This document shows positions 1 through 8,218 of a DNA stretch of 22,526 bases, piece after piece. A program made the translations under genes and the position numbers. The stretch is from Zygnema cylindricum. Taxonomy: Eukaryota > Streptophyta > Zygnematophyceae > Zygnematales > Zygnemataceae. Below the pieces are notes generated by a model. The model worked only from the letters and a program-made list of their open reading frames with translations, had not been told where the DNA came from and made no database searches. The first letter of the stretch is position 1. Every line of letters begins with the position of its first letter. Location of the stretch: the NCBI GenBank assembly GCA_037447655.1, contig JBBHKE010003530.1:1-22526 (forward strand), read 5' to 3'.

Positions 1-337
1 ATTACAAAAAATAGCGAGTGTTAACCACCCAAGCAAATCCAAAATTGCAATTGTTTACCCACTACAACCCAACTATTCAATAAAACCCAAAAACTGCCTC
101 ATAAAATTTACAAACAACCTGCCGACGAAGTAAAAACCCCGTAATTCCAGACTTTTCCCTCACTTATCTGAGCTCTTCTTCTCTCTCACTTGCTTTTTCC
201 CTCCCTAAGCGATCTTGTTGGCCCAAGTGATACCAGCGGCCCTGAACTGGTTGGGAAGAGGATTTGGGAAAATGATCTAACAGAAATGTGGCGGCCAATC
301 ACTGCGCGTTGGAAGACATGGTGTAAAAGACAGATTT
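1..337. other. Left-edge flanking DNA, no gene seen
   Basis: The first 130 bases are A+T rich and have no recognisable feature. The rest lies just downstream, on the minus strand, of the stop codon of the PstS-like fragment. Short open frames exist on both strands but none has recognisable motifs. No copia similarity was seen. Confidence 0.5.
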
Positions 338-622
338 CTAAACTGTTGCCGCGCCCTTCATCTTGGCGAACTCGAATGCGAAGGCGCAAATGGGGTAAGT
401 CACAGGCTCGGAGACATCGATGAGGTCGACATCGTTCCATGGCAAGTTCAAATCCCTAACGGTTTAGGGAAAGGCAGCATAAATGTCTCCCCGGTCGCTG
501 GTTCCGGCAGCAGCCACAAAGTTTCCTCCCATGTCTTGACAGCCGCGTAGTTCAATTTGTCGGTAATTGGTGAGAGCGTCCCTGTTTTGGGGGAAAGGTA
601 CACCGTGAATTGCTATTAGTGT
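338..622 (-). pseudogene. C-terminal fragment of a PstS-like phosphate-binding protein (tentative)
   Basis: A minus-strand frame of about 94 codons runs to a TAG at 340-338, with one internal TAA about half way. Seen: stretches reading GGNFVAAAGTS, then NLPWNDVDLIDVSEPV, then TYPICAFAFEF. In PstS-type periplasmic phosphate-binding proteins the C-terminal half has a 'G-N/K-F-V-x-P/A' segment followed by an 'AYPI-x-x-F-T' segment, and the order and spacing here fit that. With the fragment at 1130-1350, which resembles the N-terminal half of the same family, it suggests one broken gene read right to left. The part between does not translate as the expected middle, so it is an intron, a deletion or diverged sequence. 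The similarity was recognised by eye and could be wrong. The internal stop means it is not a working gene as read. Confidence 0.35.
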
Positions 623-644
623 TTAATGTTTTTTGCGTCACGTA

Positions 645-775
645 AAACGCCTTTTCTCTGTACACACATGTCAGATTTCATATTTGACAGTTGCGATTGA
701 AAGGTAAAATTCTCAGCTTCTTATTGGCGGTTTCAATTTGAAAACCGGACAATTGTGTACAGAGAAAATACGTTT
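645..775. repeat. Foldback element: 28-bp inverted arms around a 75-bp loop
   Basis: Positions 645-672 and the reverse complement of 748-775 match at about 24 of 28 bases. Both arms contain TTTCTCTGTACACA and both begin AAACG and end TGTC. The loop holds a smaller hairpin (CGGTTT / AAACCG near 729-748). It could be a small MITE-like transposon or a stem-loop transcript. No clear target-site duplication was seen outside the arms. It lies between the two PstS-like fragments. Confidence 0.6.
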
Positions 776-1129
776 CGAGTGGCGGAAAATCAATTAAAAC
801 TATAGCGATACACAGTCTTCTCTCCGATTCCGTTTGATCCCGTCTTGCATACAGCTGACCCGGAAACGCCGTATTTTCCTTTCCCAAAAGCTTAGCCGCA
901 GGAAGGGCTCTCGGCGGAAGCCGACGCGAGAGAAGACTTCGGGAGCCATCGGCGGAGGATTTCGGTGGTTTCAGAGCCGTCCACACGTGCGACCGGCACA
1001 ACGTGTCCCGAGAGGCCTCCCTGCAGCTACAATAGCTCGTTCTAAGAGGCGCCAATAGCTCGTTCTAAGAGGCGCCAGAAGTGTACATTTTGGCAGCTTA
1101 GTCGGTGGTCAAACGCAGTCCGGATGTTG
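776..1129. other. G+C-rich stretch without a supported gene
   Basis: A minus-strand frame of about 125 codons covers 678-1055 but overlaps the foldback element and shows no domain I recognise. It is rich in Ser, Arg, Leu and Pro. It could be an exon of the broken PstS-like gene or nothing. A 23-bp tandem duplication lies inside it. Confidence 0.35.
1031..1076. repeat. Tandem duplication, 23 bp x 2
   Basis: Two identical adjacent 23-bp copies occupy 1031-1053 and 1054-1076; each starts AATAGCTCG and ends AGGCGCC. Perfect identity in an otherwise decayed region suggests a recent slippage event. Confidence 0.9.
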
Positions 1130-1350
1130 TCACGCTGAAGAGAGAGTAAATGTGGCGAGGGTTAAAGGAACGCTGAACTTGTGGGTTCCTCAGGTCTGGA
1201 CCTCTTAGGCGGCGGAGAGAGCCACGTCAGAGAACGCCACCTGGTAGGTTCCGCCGACGAATCCGGAGATACCGGCGGCAGATCCGAAAGAGTAAAACGT
1301 TCCATACGCCTTGTTGCTCAAGCAAAGCAGTCCGGCGTACCGTACGTGTT
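1130..1350 (-). pseudogene. N-terminal fragment of a PstS-like phosphate-binding protein (tentative)
   Basis: The minus-strand frame from 1350 reads YSFGSAAGISGFVGGT, then VAFSDVALSAA. A TAA (1207-1205) follows, and the same frame resumes with a TGA and then KFSVPLTLATFTLSS. In PstS-type proteins a phosphate-binding loop of the form 'GSGAGIKxFxAGTVDFxxSDxxLS' is followed some 15-20 residues later by a 'V-P-L/V-x-x-x-x' strand. Both pieces appear here in order and in one frame. At least three nonsense codons make it a pseudogene. Family-1 retrotransposon sequence starts about 20-70 bases upstream on the minus strand, so the gene appears cut by the copia array. Family assignment is by eye; it is more convincing than the C-terminal piece alone. 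Confidence 0.45.
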
Positions 1351-1369
1351 AAGGGTCATTTAGCGTCAG

Positions 1370-1536
1370 TTCACTTTTGGAACATCCATACCTTTCATTT
1401 GTAATTCTGTGACCTCTATTAGTACACAGAATATTCAGCTTATGTGAAGCCTCTAGGATAGTATATGCACTTTTGACTTTGACAATGAATAAGTCTCACC
1501 CTGGGACGCAAAAACTCTGACTGACTACACCCTCTG
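1370..1536 (-). mobile_element. Leader and gag start following LTR1 (truncated copia copy)
   Basis: On the minus strand the LTR1 end is followed by the same leader as in other copies: hairpin 3 at 1493-1507, the conserved block CTAGAGGCTTC, then the gag start at 1419. The start codon is ATA here instead of ATG. The next residues read EVTELQ, matching MEDTELQ of copy F. Family similarity fades by about 1370, where flanking DNA begins. Hairpin 3 to start-codon spacing is 73 nt, as in copies after LTR2 and LTR3. A third element in this minus-strand array therefore began here and was lost after a few gag codons. Confidence 0.75.
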
Positions 1537-1560
1537 TGTAGCCTGGACTCCCTTGAGTCC
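1493..1560 (-). promoter_or_regulatory. Three-hairpin LTR/leader structure, copy L1
   Basis: In transcript order: hairpin 1 (1545-1560) has perfect 6-bp arms GGACTC/GAGTCC and a 4-nt loop. Hairpin 2 (1525-1541) has perfect arms CTACAC/GTGTAG. Hairpin 3 (1493-1507) has arms GTCCCA/TGAGAC with one mismatch. The inferred LTR end (CTACA) falls inside hairpin 2. All three recur in the other four leaders of the window. Confidence 0.7.
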
Positions 1561-1998
1561 GCTGCAAAAAGAATCACTGAATTTGCTCACCTGAGCATTG
1601 AGTTATGGCTGTTCAAAGACAACATATTTGTATAGATGGCCTCTGGGAGAGAGAGGACTTTTCAATATTTTTCTAAGTCCTGAATTACTCCTAATAGCTA
1701 TTCTAAACCAATCAAAATAGAGTACCCTAACTATCATACATATAAAGTACAGAAGCCGCCGTATTTTATGTACGGATATATTCGGCACCACTCTCGGTCT
1801 GCCACGTGACAAATAGGTCAACGTCATTCTGTCCCTTTCCTCTTCCGGCATCCAATAGGATGATGCCACGTGTCATTTCCTCCCTTTTCGCCGAACTGCT
1901 CCCAGATTGTTGTTCCGGCATACCGACACTCATGCGTGCTGTCCGTTCTTTTACGGCGATCTATTTCAGCCGTTGAATCTGACGACGCGCCGAATAAA

Positions 1999-2066
1999 TG
2001 TTGACCGTTGAATTTCACCGGTCAAAGTTCCGTGTTGACCGTTGAATATCGACGGTCAACATTCCG
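1999..2066. repeat. 34-bp tandem repeat x 2 with palindromic core
   Basis: Copies at 1999-2032 and 2033-2066 start TGTTGACCGTTGAAT. Each contains inverted arms (TTGACCGT / ACGGTCAA in the second). A third, degenerate start follows at 2067. The TTGAC cores are of W-box type, a plant WRKY-factor site, though function is only inferred. Not found in the other LTRs. Confidence 0.8.
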
Positions 2067-2114
2067 TGTTCAGTGCTTGAAATTCGTTCTCGCTTTTCGA
2101 ACCGTCGATCGCGA

Positions 2115-2143
2115 CATTTAATTTCGTCCGTCGAAATTAAATG
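2115..2143. repeat. Perfect 12-bp inverted repeat with 5-nt loop
   Basis: Arms CATTTAATTTCG (2115-2126) and CGAAATTAAATG (2132-2143) pair perfectly around TCCGT. It lies inside LTR1 between two tandem repeat blocks. Confidence 0.85.
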
Positions 2144-2155
2144 TTTGTTTCATTA

Positions 2156-2204
2156 ATTTCGTGCGGTACTGCATTTCGTGCGGTACTGCATTTCGTGCGG
2201 TACC
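2156..2204. repeat. 17-bp tandem repeat x 2.9
   Basis: Unit ATTTCGTGCGGTACTGC is repeated at 2156, 2173 and 2190; the third copy is 15 bp long and ends TACC. Private to LTR1. Confidence 0.9.
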
Positions 2205-2261
2205 ACACATTCCATGTTGCGTTTCGTTTTGTAGGATGTTTAAATGGAATATGCTGTAGAT

Positions 2262-2394
2262 AGTATTTTATATAAATATCGAGTACTGTTCATGCAACAA
2301 TTCATCAAGACCTGACGGATAAGGCGGGCCTAGTCCGTACGGCTTGTGTCCGGAGGTTACTGGATCAAATACTGTTTATGGCAACATTGTTTTT
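2262..2394 (+). ncRNA. Antisense tRNA-like Pol III-type unit in LTR1 (candidate)
   Basis: Read on the plus strand, opposite to LTR1: TATA-like TTTATATAAATA (2267-2278), CAAGAC (about 2308-2313), a D-arm-like GGATAAGG (2317-2324), a T-arm/B-box-like GGATCAAATAC (2362-2372) and a T5 run at 2390-2394. The length from CAA to T-run is about 80 nt. The other three LTRs carry the same arrangement. Individually decayed; no full cloverleaf can be drawn by eye. Confidence 0.4.
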
Positions 2395-2541
2395 GCAGGA
2401 GCCTAATCTTCTGCCTATCTCCTCATCTATCTAAGGCAGACATGGCTGCCTGTCAATTCTCAGTGACTACGACAAGTATGAGAACTGCAGGACCCAAATA
2501 AGATAGAACATAAAATATCATTTTTGAACACTCCTTCTACA

Positions 2542-3395
2542 CTCCCATCATTTATTTCTTTCAAGTCCATGGGAGTGGTACAACTGTTAGCATTTTCCAT
2601 CTGGAATTTCTCAAGCATATTACCAACTGTTTTATTTCTGAGTAAGTCTGATAATCTTCTTCCCCCTATCTCTCTCCATTTGGATCCCCAAAATATATTT
2701 TGCCTCTCCTAAATCCTTCATATCAAATCTGCCCCTAAGATCTTTCTTTAGCCTATTGATATTCTCCAAAGACTTACTTAACACAAGCAGATCATCCACA
2801 TAAATTGCAATAAAAATGACACCATTCTCATCTTCAAACATATAGATAGAATGGTCAGAGCTGATCCGGATGTATCCCAGATCGGTGAGAAACTCATCTA
2901 GTTTCTTATTCCTCTGTCGGGGAGCCTGTTTCAGTCTATATAAGGACTTTAGGAGCCTGCAGACTTTGCTCTCTTCTCCTTCTTCCACAAACCCCTCGGG
3001 TTGCCTCATAAAAATTTCTTCCTCTAACTCACCATTAAGAAAAGCAGTCTTAATGTCCATCTGGTGTATTTCCTTGTCTTCCGTTGCGACCAAACTGAGG
3101 AGAATCCTTACCGATGGGAACCGAACAACTGGAGCAAAGGTCTCCTCATAGTCAATCCCCTCTTTTTGGGTGAACCCCTTCGCTACTAATCAAGCCTTAT
3201 ACCTCTCAATTGTATTATTTGGGTTCAGTTTTAGTTTAAATACCCATTTACATCGAATAGGTTTTCTGTCTAGAGGGCAATCCGCTAGTTCCCAAGTATT
3301 TGCTTCCATGATAGAAGCCATCTCATCATTTATGGCTTTAATCCATCTTTCTTTCTTTAAACTATTCACTGCCTCTAAGTAAGACTGAGGCTCAT
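2542..3395 (-). pseudogene. Copy A reverse transcriptase (RNase H lost)
   Basis: This is the copia RT (RVT_2 type) that copies genomic RNA into DNA. On the minus strand the frame reads HQMDIKTAFLNGELEEEIF (first catalytic Asp), RRNKKLDEFL and YVDDLLVLSKS (catalytic Asp pair intact). It is in one frame with the integrase upstream apart from a TGA at 3192-3190 in the motif YKA-stop-LVAKGF, where copy G has Arg. After RLTQK a stop at 2634-2632 follows, then residues like NMLEKFQMENANSCTTP. The pol ends abruptly at GGGAGTGTAGAAGG, where LTR1 begins. The connection domain and RNase H (about 0.85 kb in copy G) are missing. Confidence 0.9.
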
Positions 3396-4562
3396 CTGGG
3401 TGAGATAGCTTAGTTACCTTATGGGCAACTTGTTTTTCCTGTATCCTTTTGCTGCTCCACCTTCCTCCCTCAAACTCTGAAGCTGGAATGGATGGAAGTC
3501 TTAGATTTCTTCTCACTCTCTCATCGGCTCCCCTGTCCATGGAAAACGGTTCTTGTCCCGCTTCTTCAATCTCCTCGAAGTCCATAGGAGTATGTGAGGT
3601 TTCCGGTGAGTCTCTTGTATCTTCGATCTCCCCTGAATCTGTAATCACGGTGTCACCCATGTCCCTTTCGGGAACGACCGAGTTCTCCTCACTTTCGGAC
3701 TCAAATCTGATCCTTATCTTCTTTGTATATTTGAAAGGGTCAAATGACTTCCCTTCATCCATGACAACTAAGTGTTTGACCATAATAATATCTTTCTTTG
3801 CTAAGTTATAGACTCTATATCCCTTAACATCCTCATCATATCCCACAAAGTATCGAGGTTTTCCCTTAGCATCTAGTTTCCAGTTTTTCCTTTCCGTGTC
3901 AAGACTGTAAACTTGGCTACCAAATACTTTAAGGTGTGAGATATCTGGTTTCCTTCCAACCCATCTCTCATAAGGTGTCACTCCCTTTAGAGCTGAGGTA
4001 AGGACTCTATTCTTAATGTAGTTGGCACAGTTCATTGCTTCTGCCCAAAATCTCTTTCCTATTTTCTTGTCTGCCAAGATACTACGTACTTTATCTCTTA
4101 GTGTTCGATTCAACCTCTCAGCTACCCCATTTTGTTCCTGGTTATATGGTACAGTTTTCTGGTGCTGCACTCCCTCATCTCTCAGATATTCCTCAAACTC
4201 GTTAGAGGTGTATTCCCCCCCATTATCACTCCTTATCCTCTTAATGGGGGTTTCATGCAACTTCTCACTCCTAGCTTAATATTCTTTGAAGTAAGTTGAT
4301 GCTTCAGACTTTGTTTTCAGAAAGTAGACTCTAGAGTATGTAGACCAATCATCAGTTATTGTCACCATAAACTTCTTTCCTCCAACCGAAGGTACTTTTG
4401 CGGGTCCCCAAATATCTGTGTGGACCAAATCTAACACTTTCTCACCTCTATATGTGGCGGCTTTGGGAAAGGGAAGTTTGTGAGCCTTACCTTGAGCACA
4501 ACCACTACAATCAGCCATCATTTCATTATCCTCAAACTGAATGCCATCTACTACCCCAAGCT
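3396..4562 (-). pseudogene. Copy A GAG-pre-integrase remnant and integrase
   Basis: Integrase would insert the cDNA into the host genome. The minus-strand frame starts in the zinc-binding GAG-pre-integrase (ADCSGCAQGKAHKLPFPK, the CC half of HHCC). It continues with HTDIWGP (first catalytic Asp), a TAA at 4278-4276, RSDNGGEYTS (second Asp) and QEQNGVAERLNRTL (catalytic Glu). The DDE triad is therefore intact. A long acidic, Ser-rich C-terminal region follows to about 3400. The N-terminal HH half, protease and gag are absent because the frame joins at 4563 to the RNase H end of element C. Two stops interrupt an otherwise continuous frame from 4683 to 2632. Confidence 0.9.
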
Positions 4563-4570
4563 TTTTCAGT
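4558..4570 (-). other. In-frame junction: RNase H end of C fused to integrase start of A
   Basis: On the minus strand the codons for FCRGACGLKK, the typical end of copia RNase H, run directly and in frame into LGVVDGIQF of a GAG-pre-integrase domain. No stop, PPT or LTR lies between. The bases TGAAAAAG at the joint also occur at the equivalent place in copy D (about 13820), so microhomology is plausible. An AAGCTT (HindIII) site falls at 4558-4563, so a cloning artefact should be excluded if the source was a HindIII library. Confidence 0.8.
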
Positions 4571-5050
4571 CCACATGCCCCTCTACAAAACTTCAATTTG
4601 AAAGCAAGTAGGGGTTTCATCATCATATTAGTCACCATTTGTTCATCCGGTAAATAACTCAACTTCGGGACTTTTCCCATCACCTTTTCTCTTACAAAAT
4701 TTAGCTTGATATCAATGTGCTTACTCTTAAAGTGATGACTGGGATAAGATGCAATAGCAATTGCTGCTTAATTGTCACACCACACTATTTGTGTTGCAAA
4801 TAGCATAAAGAGAAGCTCTTGGAGAAGAGACTTTACCCAAAGTAACTCCTTAACTGTCAAGCTGGCAGCCATGGACTCAGCCTCCATAGTAGACTGAGCT
4901 GTTACCTTCTGAATTTTGGTGCTCCTGCATCAAGTTCCACTTCCGATCTTCAAAATGTATCCGGTGGTGGAGCGTCGGCTGGGCATATCTCCGTAGCTCG
5001 CGTCGCTCCATGTATGAATTTTGACTTCCCCTCCACCTAGAGAGAGTGTA
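4563..5050 (-). pseudogene. Element C RNase H
   Basis: RNase H degrades the RNA strand of RNA/DNA hybrids during reverse transcription. Seen on the minus strand across shifted frames: HTWSDASYGD (first catalytic Asp), AQSTMEAESMAA (Glu), WCDN followed by a stop (Asp of the third motif), SHHFKSKHIDIKLNFVREKV and YLPDEQMVTNMMMKP. All the usual copia RNase H landmarks are in order. It is broken by a stop near 4768 and another near 4930. It differs from the family-1 copies by many substitutions, as does all of C. Confidence 0.85.
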
Positions 5051-6165
5051 AGATTTCGAGTTCCAGCAAGATAACAAAGAACTCTCTTTGCTGCCTCATA
5101 GTCCGACTTCCTTGGATTTTGCAGGCTTCGGCTCAAGGCTCCAACCGGTGTTGCGATGTCGGACGAGTACAATTCATGAAATAAATGAGGCTTCCAACAA
5201 TCTGCCAGTAAGGAATGGAAGACATAGAATTTTCCTCCCATGAATCTAAGAAATGTTTAACCAAAACACCACCATGTGTTTCCGTGCCCTCCAATTTTTG
5301 CCTGAATTCCATAGGAGTGGCACTCCCCTTTGCTTCTGATATGCCAAAATTTTCTAACTTGTTCTTGATTGCTTCATTTTGAGTTAAATAAATAATTTTC
5401 TGTTTCTTGTCTCTTTCTACTTGAATTCATAGAATGTACTAAGTCTCACCCAAGTTTTTTATTTCAAAGTGGGAATTCAGACCTGATTTTATTTTATTAA
5501 TCTCATTGATAAATTTGATAATCAGTTGTGAATCATCTTCATAAACTGCCACATAAATCACTCCATCATCACCTTGCATTACATAGACTGAGTGATCTGT
5601 ACTGATCCTGGTAAAGCCAAGATTGGTCAAAAACTCATCTAACTTCAGGTTCCATTGTCTCGGAACCTGTGTCAAACCATACAGGGACTTCAACAGTTTA
5701 CAGACCAGATTTTCTTTTCGTTTTTCTGCATACATCTTTGGTTGCTTCGTATAACTTACTTCTTCCAAATCACCATGCAAGAAGCTGTCTTAACGCCCAT
5801 CTGATACAATTCCATATCCTCTACAGCACCAAGAGACAACAAAACTCTAACAGTAGGAAAGCGAACCACAGGTGAGAAGGTCTCTTCAGAATTAATTCCC
5901 TCTTTCTGACTAAATTCCTTAGGGACCAGTCTAACTTTATATCTCTCAATTGTACTACCAGGATTCAATTTTAATTTGAAGACCCACTTACAACGGATAG
6001 CTTTCTGGTTCCGTAGGAGCTCCACAAGTTCCCAATTTCGGGCTTCCACAATTGACTTTATCTCATCATTTGCAGCCAAGATCCAATAATCATTTTCAGG
6101 AACAGTAAAGGCTCCCTGAATAGTAAGCGGCTCCTCTGTGCTTGCAAAAAAAACACTCTCCACTT
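5051..6165 (-). pseudogene. Element C reverse transcriptase
   Basis: Minus strand: RNWELVELL and KAIRCKWVFKLKLNPGSTI open the RT domain, followed by FSQKEGINSEETFSPVVRF, LYQMGVKTASCMV, VYEDDSQLIIKF and SIPYWQIVGSLIYFMNCTRP. The first catalytic Asp (normally MDVKTAF) has become Gly, and YVDD reads YEDD, so it is inactive on two counts besides frameshifts (near 5770 and 5440). The motif order is standard for copia RT. The sequence is clearly more divergent from A, D, E and G than those are from each other, so C is another copia lineage. Confidence 0.85.
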
Positions 6166-7060
6166 GGTCGCCTCAAAGTCGGCTGCTTTGCCTTCTTCCC
6201 CCGGAAAATCTGACGCGCGAACTGTTGGTCCCCTTATGTTTTGTAGAGGGCATGTAGTGGTAGGAGCAGCTCCGGAAGTAGGATCTGACGGCCCAAAGAC
6301 ATTTGATAGAGAGGTAGAGGAAGTTGAAGGAGATGGAGTAAAAAATACACGCTCAAGAATGATAAACTTTTGTATTTTCTCATTCCTTTTAGCTCCATCC
6401 ATACTAAAAACATCCACAGATTGACTCTCTTCTTTAATTTGAATATTCTTGGCTGTTTGAAGGCATCCTCTCTGAGGATTATACACTTTATAACCTGCAG
6501 GTTCATCATCATAGCCTAAAAAGACACCAGGTATAGATTTTGGACTAAGCTTCCAATTAGTAAGATTATCCAAGATAAAGTATTTGCTACCAAAGACTCT
6601 AAAATGAATGACATTTGGCTTTCTGCATGTCTATAATTCATAAGGTGTCTTACCTTTAACAGCTCGGGTTTTACTCTATTTTTTATGTAGGAAGCACAAT
6701 GAAAAGCTCCCCCCCAAAACTTTGGATCCACACCTTTATCAGCCATCATAGAGCGAGCATATTCAGTCAAAGTCCTATTGAGTCTTTCGGCCACACCATT
6801 TTGTTCTGGTGTGTACATAGCAGTAAGTTTACGAGAGATGCCATTTTCTTTCAAAAAATCAGCAAATGCATGAGATACATACTCTCCTCCATTATTGGTT
6901 CCCAAAGCAAGAATATATTTGTCGTGAAGTTTCTCCACCCAAATTTTGTAGTTCTGAAAGTGAGTGAAGACTTCTCTCTTCTCCTTCATGAACTATAGAC
7001 GACTGTACCGAGAGTAGTCGTCTGTAAAGGTGACAAAGTAGCAACTGCCACCAAGAGAGA
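6166..7060 (-). pseudogene. Element C integrase
   Basis: Seen on the minus strand: HSDVFGPS (first catalytic Asp), TFTDDYSRYSR, GTNNGGEYVSHAF (normally SDNGGEY, so the second catalytic Asp is Asn), TPEQNGVAERLNRTL (Glu retained), SMMADKGVDPKFWGGAF and, after a frameshift, FLGYDDEPAGYKVYNP, the usual end of the conserved integrase part. A variable Ser/Pro-rich C-terminal tail continues to about 6170. Several stops and shifts (near 7050, 6990 and 6600) make it non-functional. Confidence 0.85.
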
Positions 7061-7464
7061 GAACTTAGGAAGGGCCGAAGACATCAGAGTGAATAATACC
7101 AAGGAGATCTCTGGCTTGGTGATAAAAAACTTGTGGTAGAGGAAGCTTGTGAAGCTTTTCGAGAGCACAACCATCACAAACATGACACTCTTTTTGACCA
7201 AGCTTGACTCCCTGTATCATATTATGGTTTATCATCTAAGTAAGTCACTCTTGATGTAGATGACCAAGCCTTTTATGCCACAAAACATTAACAGATAGGA
7301 CACTACAGTAAGCAAAATCAATTTTTTTAGCCAGGTCCATGCGAAACAAAAAGTTTGGGCCTCTAGTTTTCACTAAAACTACTTTTCCATCTTTGCTCAC
7401 TACTTTCCCATCTTTGCTCACTACTTTCTTGCCATTTTTCTGGAGAACATCAAAGCCTTTGCTT
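7061..7464 (-). pseudogene. Element C GAG-pre-integrase zinc domain
   Basis: Minus strand: LWHKRLGHLHQE followed by stops, then CHVCDGCALEKLHKLPLP. The His-His and Cys-Cys pairs that bind zinc at the integrase N-terminus are all present. The linker before it holds a duplicated VVSKDGK unit (about 7385-7425), a small in-frame repeat. It leads into the integrase core at HSDVFGP. Confidence 0.8.
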
Positions 7465-7740
7465 TCAGCTACAAACGTAGAAAACATTTTTTTCCTTAAA
7501 CTTTGGAACATACACAACATCATACAATGTTCTTTTAACAACTTTTCCGCCTATCACATAGTTTAGATCTATATTCCCTTTGGCATTTGATTCAACAGCA
7601 TAGCCATAAAAATAAAAGATCTGACGTATAGGAATATAAGACATTTCCTTAAACAATGACTTATTCCAACATATGTGTGAAGAGTTGCCAAAATCCATTA
7701 TCCATCGGAGTTCCTTTTCTTCTTCCATCATGTCGAGTTT
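7465..7740 (-). pseudogene. Element C aspartic protease
   Basis: Minus strand: RWIMDFGNSSHICWNKSLF. The copia protease active site is normally DSG; here the Asp is kept but Ser is Phe. The frame continues through NAKGNIDLNYVIGGKVV to DVVYVPKFKEKNVF, the usual protease end. The frame is open upstream to about 7775, where a one-base slip in an A run separates it from the gag frame. Confidence 0.8.
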
Positions 7741-8080
7741 CGCAAGAGCAAAGAACTCTTTGTCATCATTTTTCGAAAACTGGTAACATTAGGTTTTTCT
7801 TCCTCGATCTTCTTCTTCTCGAATTCTGTATCCTCCGCTGAAAACGCAATAGTTTTATTCAAAGGTCTTTGAGAATTGGGAGGTCCACAATGTCTCCATC
7901 TTTTCCGGCAGATACCTAATTCAAGAGCTTTTATATACGAAGGACAAGCTCTGAAAGAGTGACCATCGATATAACAATAAACACATTTCTCAAACTGAGG
8001 ATTAAAGTGATTCCTTTGATATCTACTTTCCCTCTGAAATTGAGCTGTGAAAGCTACAGCTGAAACTGTGAGACCTCCAT
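7741..8080 (-). pseudogene. Family-1 gag start joined to element C gag zinc knuckle
   Basis: The minus-strand ATG at 8080 begins MEVSQFQL-stop, which matches the gag start of the family-1 copies and follows the family-1 leader at the standard 73 nt. From about 8055 another frame reads RGKVDIKG in one frame and, in the next, the nucleocapsid knuckle CVYCYIDGHSFRAC (CX2CX4HX4C complete) followed by a basic stretch and an acidic EKKKIEEEK linker. The main body of gag, about 300 codons in F and G, is missing. The gag start is therefore family 1 and the knuckle onward is lineage C. Confidence 0.75.
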
Positions 8081-8194
8081 AAGTCCTCAGAGTGGACAGC
8101 TTCCAAGAAGCCTCTAGGATAATCCTGACCCCTTTGTGTTTCAGCAAAAATAACTGCCACCTTGGCAGACAAAAAATCTAACTTACTTGACCAC
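8081..8194 (-). promoter_or_regulatory. Leader after LTR2 (5' untranslated region)
   Basis: It holds hairpin 3 (8154-8168, arms CTGCCA/TGGCAG, perfect) and the conserved CCTAGAGGCTTC block (about 8108-8119). The gag ATG is at 8080. A primer-binding site would be expected just after 8195, but no convincing match to the usual plant copia initiator-Met site could be found. Confidence 0.7.
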
Positions 8195-8218
8195 TGTGAA
8201 GACAAGACTCCCTTGAGT
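8154..8218 (-). promoter_or_regulatory. Three-hairpin LTR/leader structure, copy L2
   Basis: Hairpin 1 at 8207-8218 (ACTC/GAGT). Hairpin 2 at 8186-8201 (CTTCAC/GTCAAG, five of six pairs). Hairpin 3 at 8154-8168 (CTGCCA/TGGCAG, six of six). Compared with L1 and L5, several pairs are changed on both sides. Confidence 0.7.

Larger units (their letters stand above)
1537..2541 (-). repeat. LTR1, copia family 1 (minus orientation)
   Basis: Bounded on the minus strand by TGTAG (from 2541) and CTACA (to 1537), a 5-bp terminal inverted repeat. It serves as 3' LTR of the composite C/A element and is followed by a leader and gag start, so it also acts as a 5' LTR. At about 1005 bp it is longer than LTR2 and LTR3 because of private tandem repeats at 1999-2204. 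It carries two CACGTG boxes (1803-1808, 1867-1872), a CCAAT box (1708-1712) and GTAC repeats (about 1746-1775). The first bases after 2541 still resemble pol, so the exact U3 border is uncertain by about 20 bp. Confidence 0.75.

Noticed and set aside
678-1055. A 125-codon minus-strand gene
   Set aside because: It overlaps the foldback element, has no recognisable motifs, and its composition gives no support.
1486-1542. Initiator-Met primer-binding site after the LTR end
   Set aside because: TCAGAG-like strings occur just past the LTR in L1, L3 and L5, but the full TGGTATCAGAGC type site is not present in any copy. The priming tRNA is left unassigned.
1603-2018. Open frames within LTR1
   Set aside because: They lie in LTR non-coding sequence and are not conserved in the other LTRs.
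1999-2204. CRISPR array
   Set aside because: The repeats are directly adjacent with no unique spacers, and they lie inside a plant LTR.
2870-3811. Plus-strand open frames opposite copy A
   Set aside because: They are shadows of the antisense pol frame; their residues show no domain.
4558-4563. Taking the HindIII site as proof of a cloning artefact
   Set aside because: One six-base site can occur by chance and the joint is in frame with possible microhomology; kept as a caution only.
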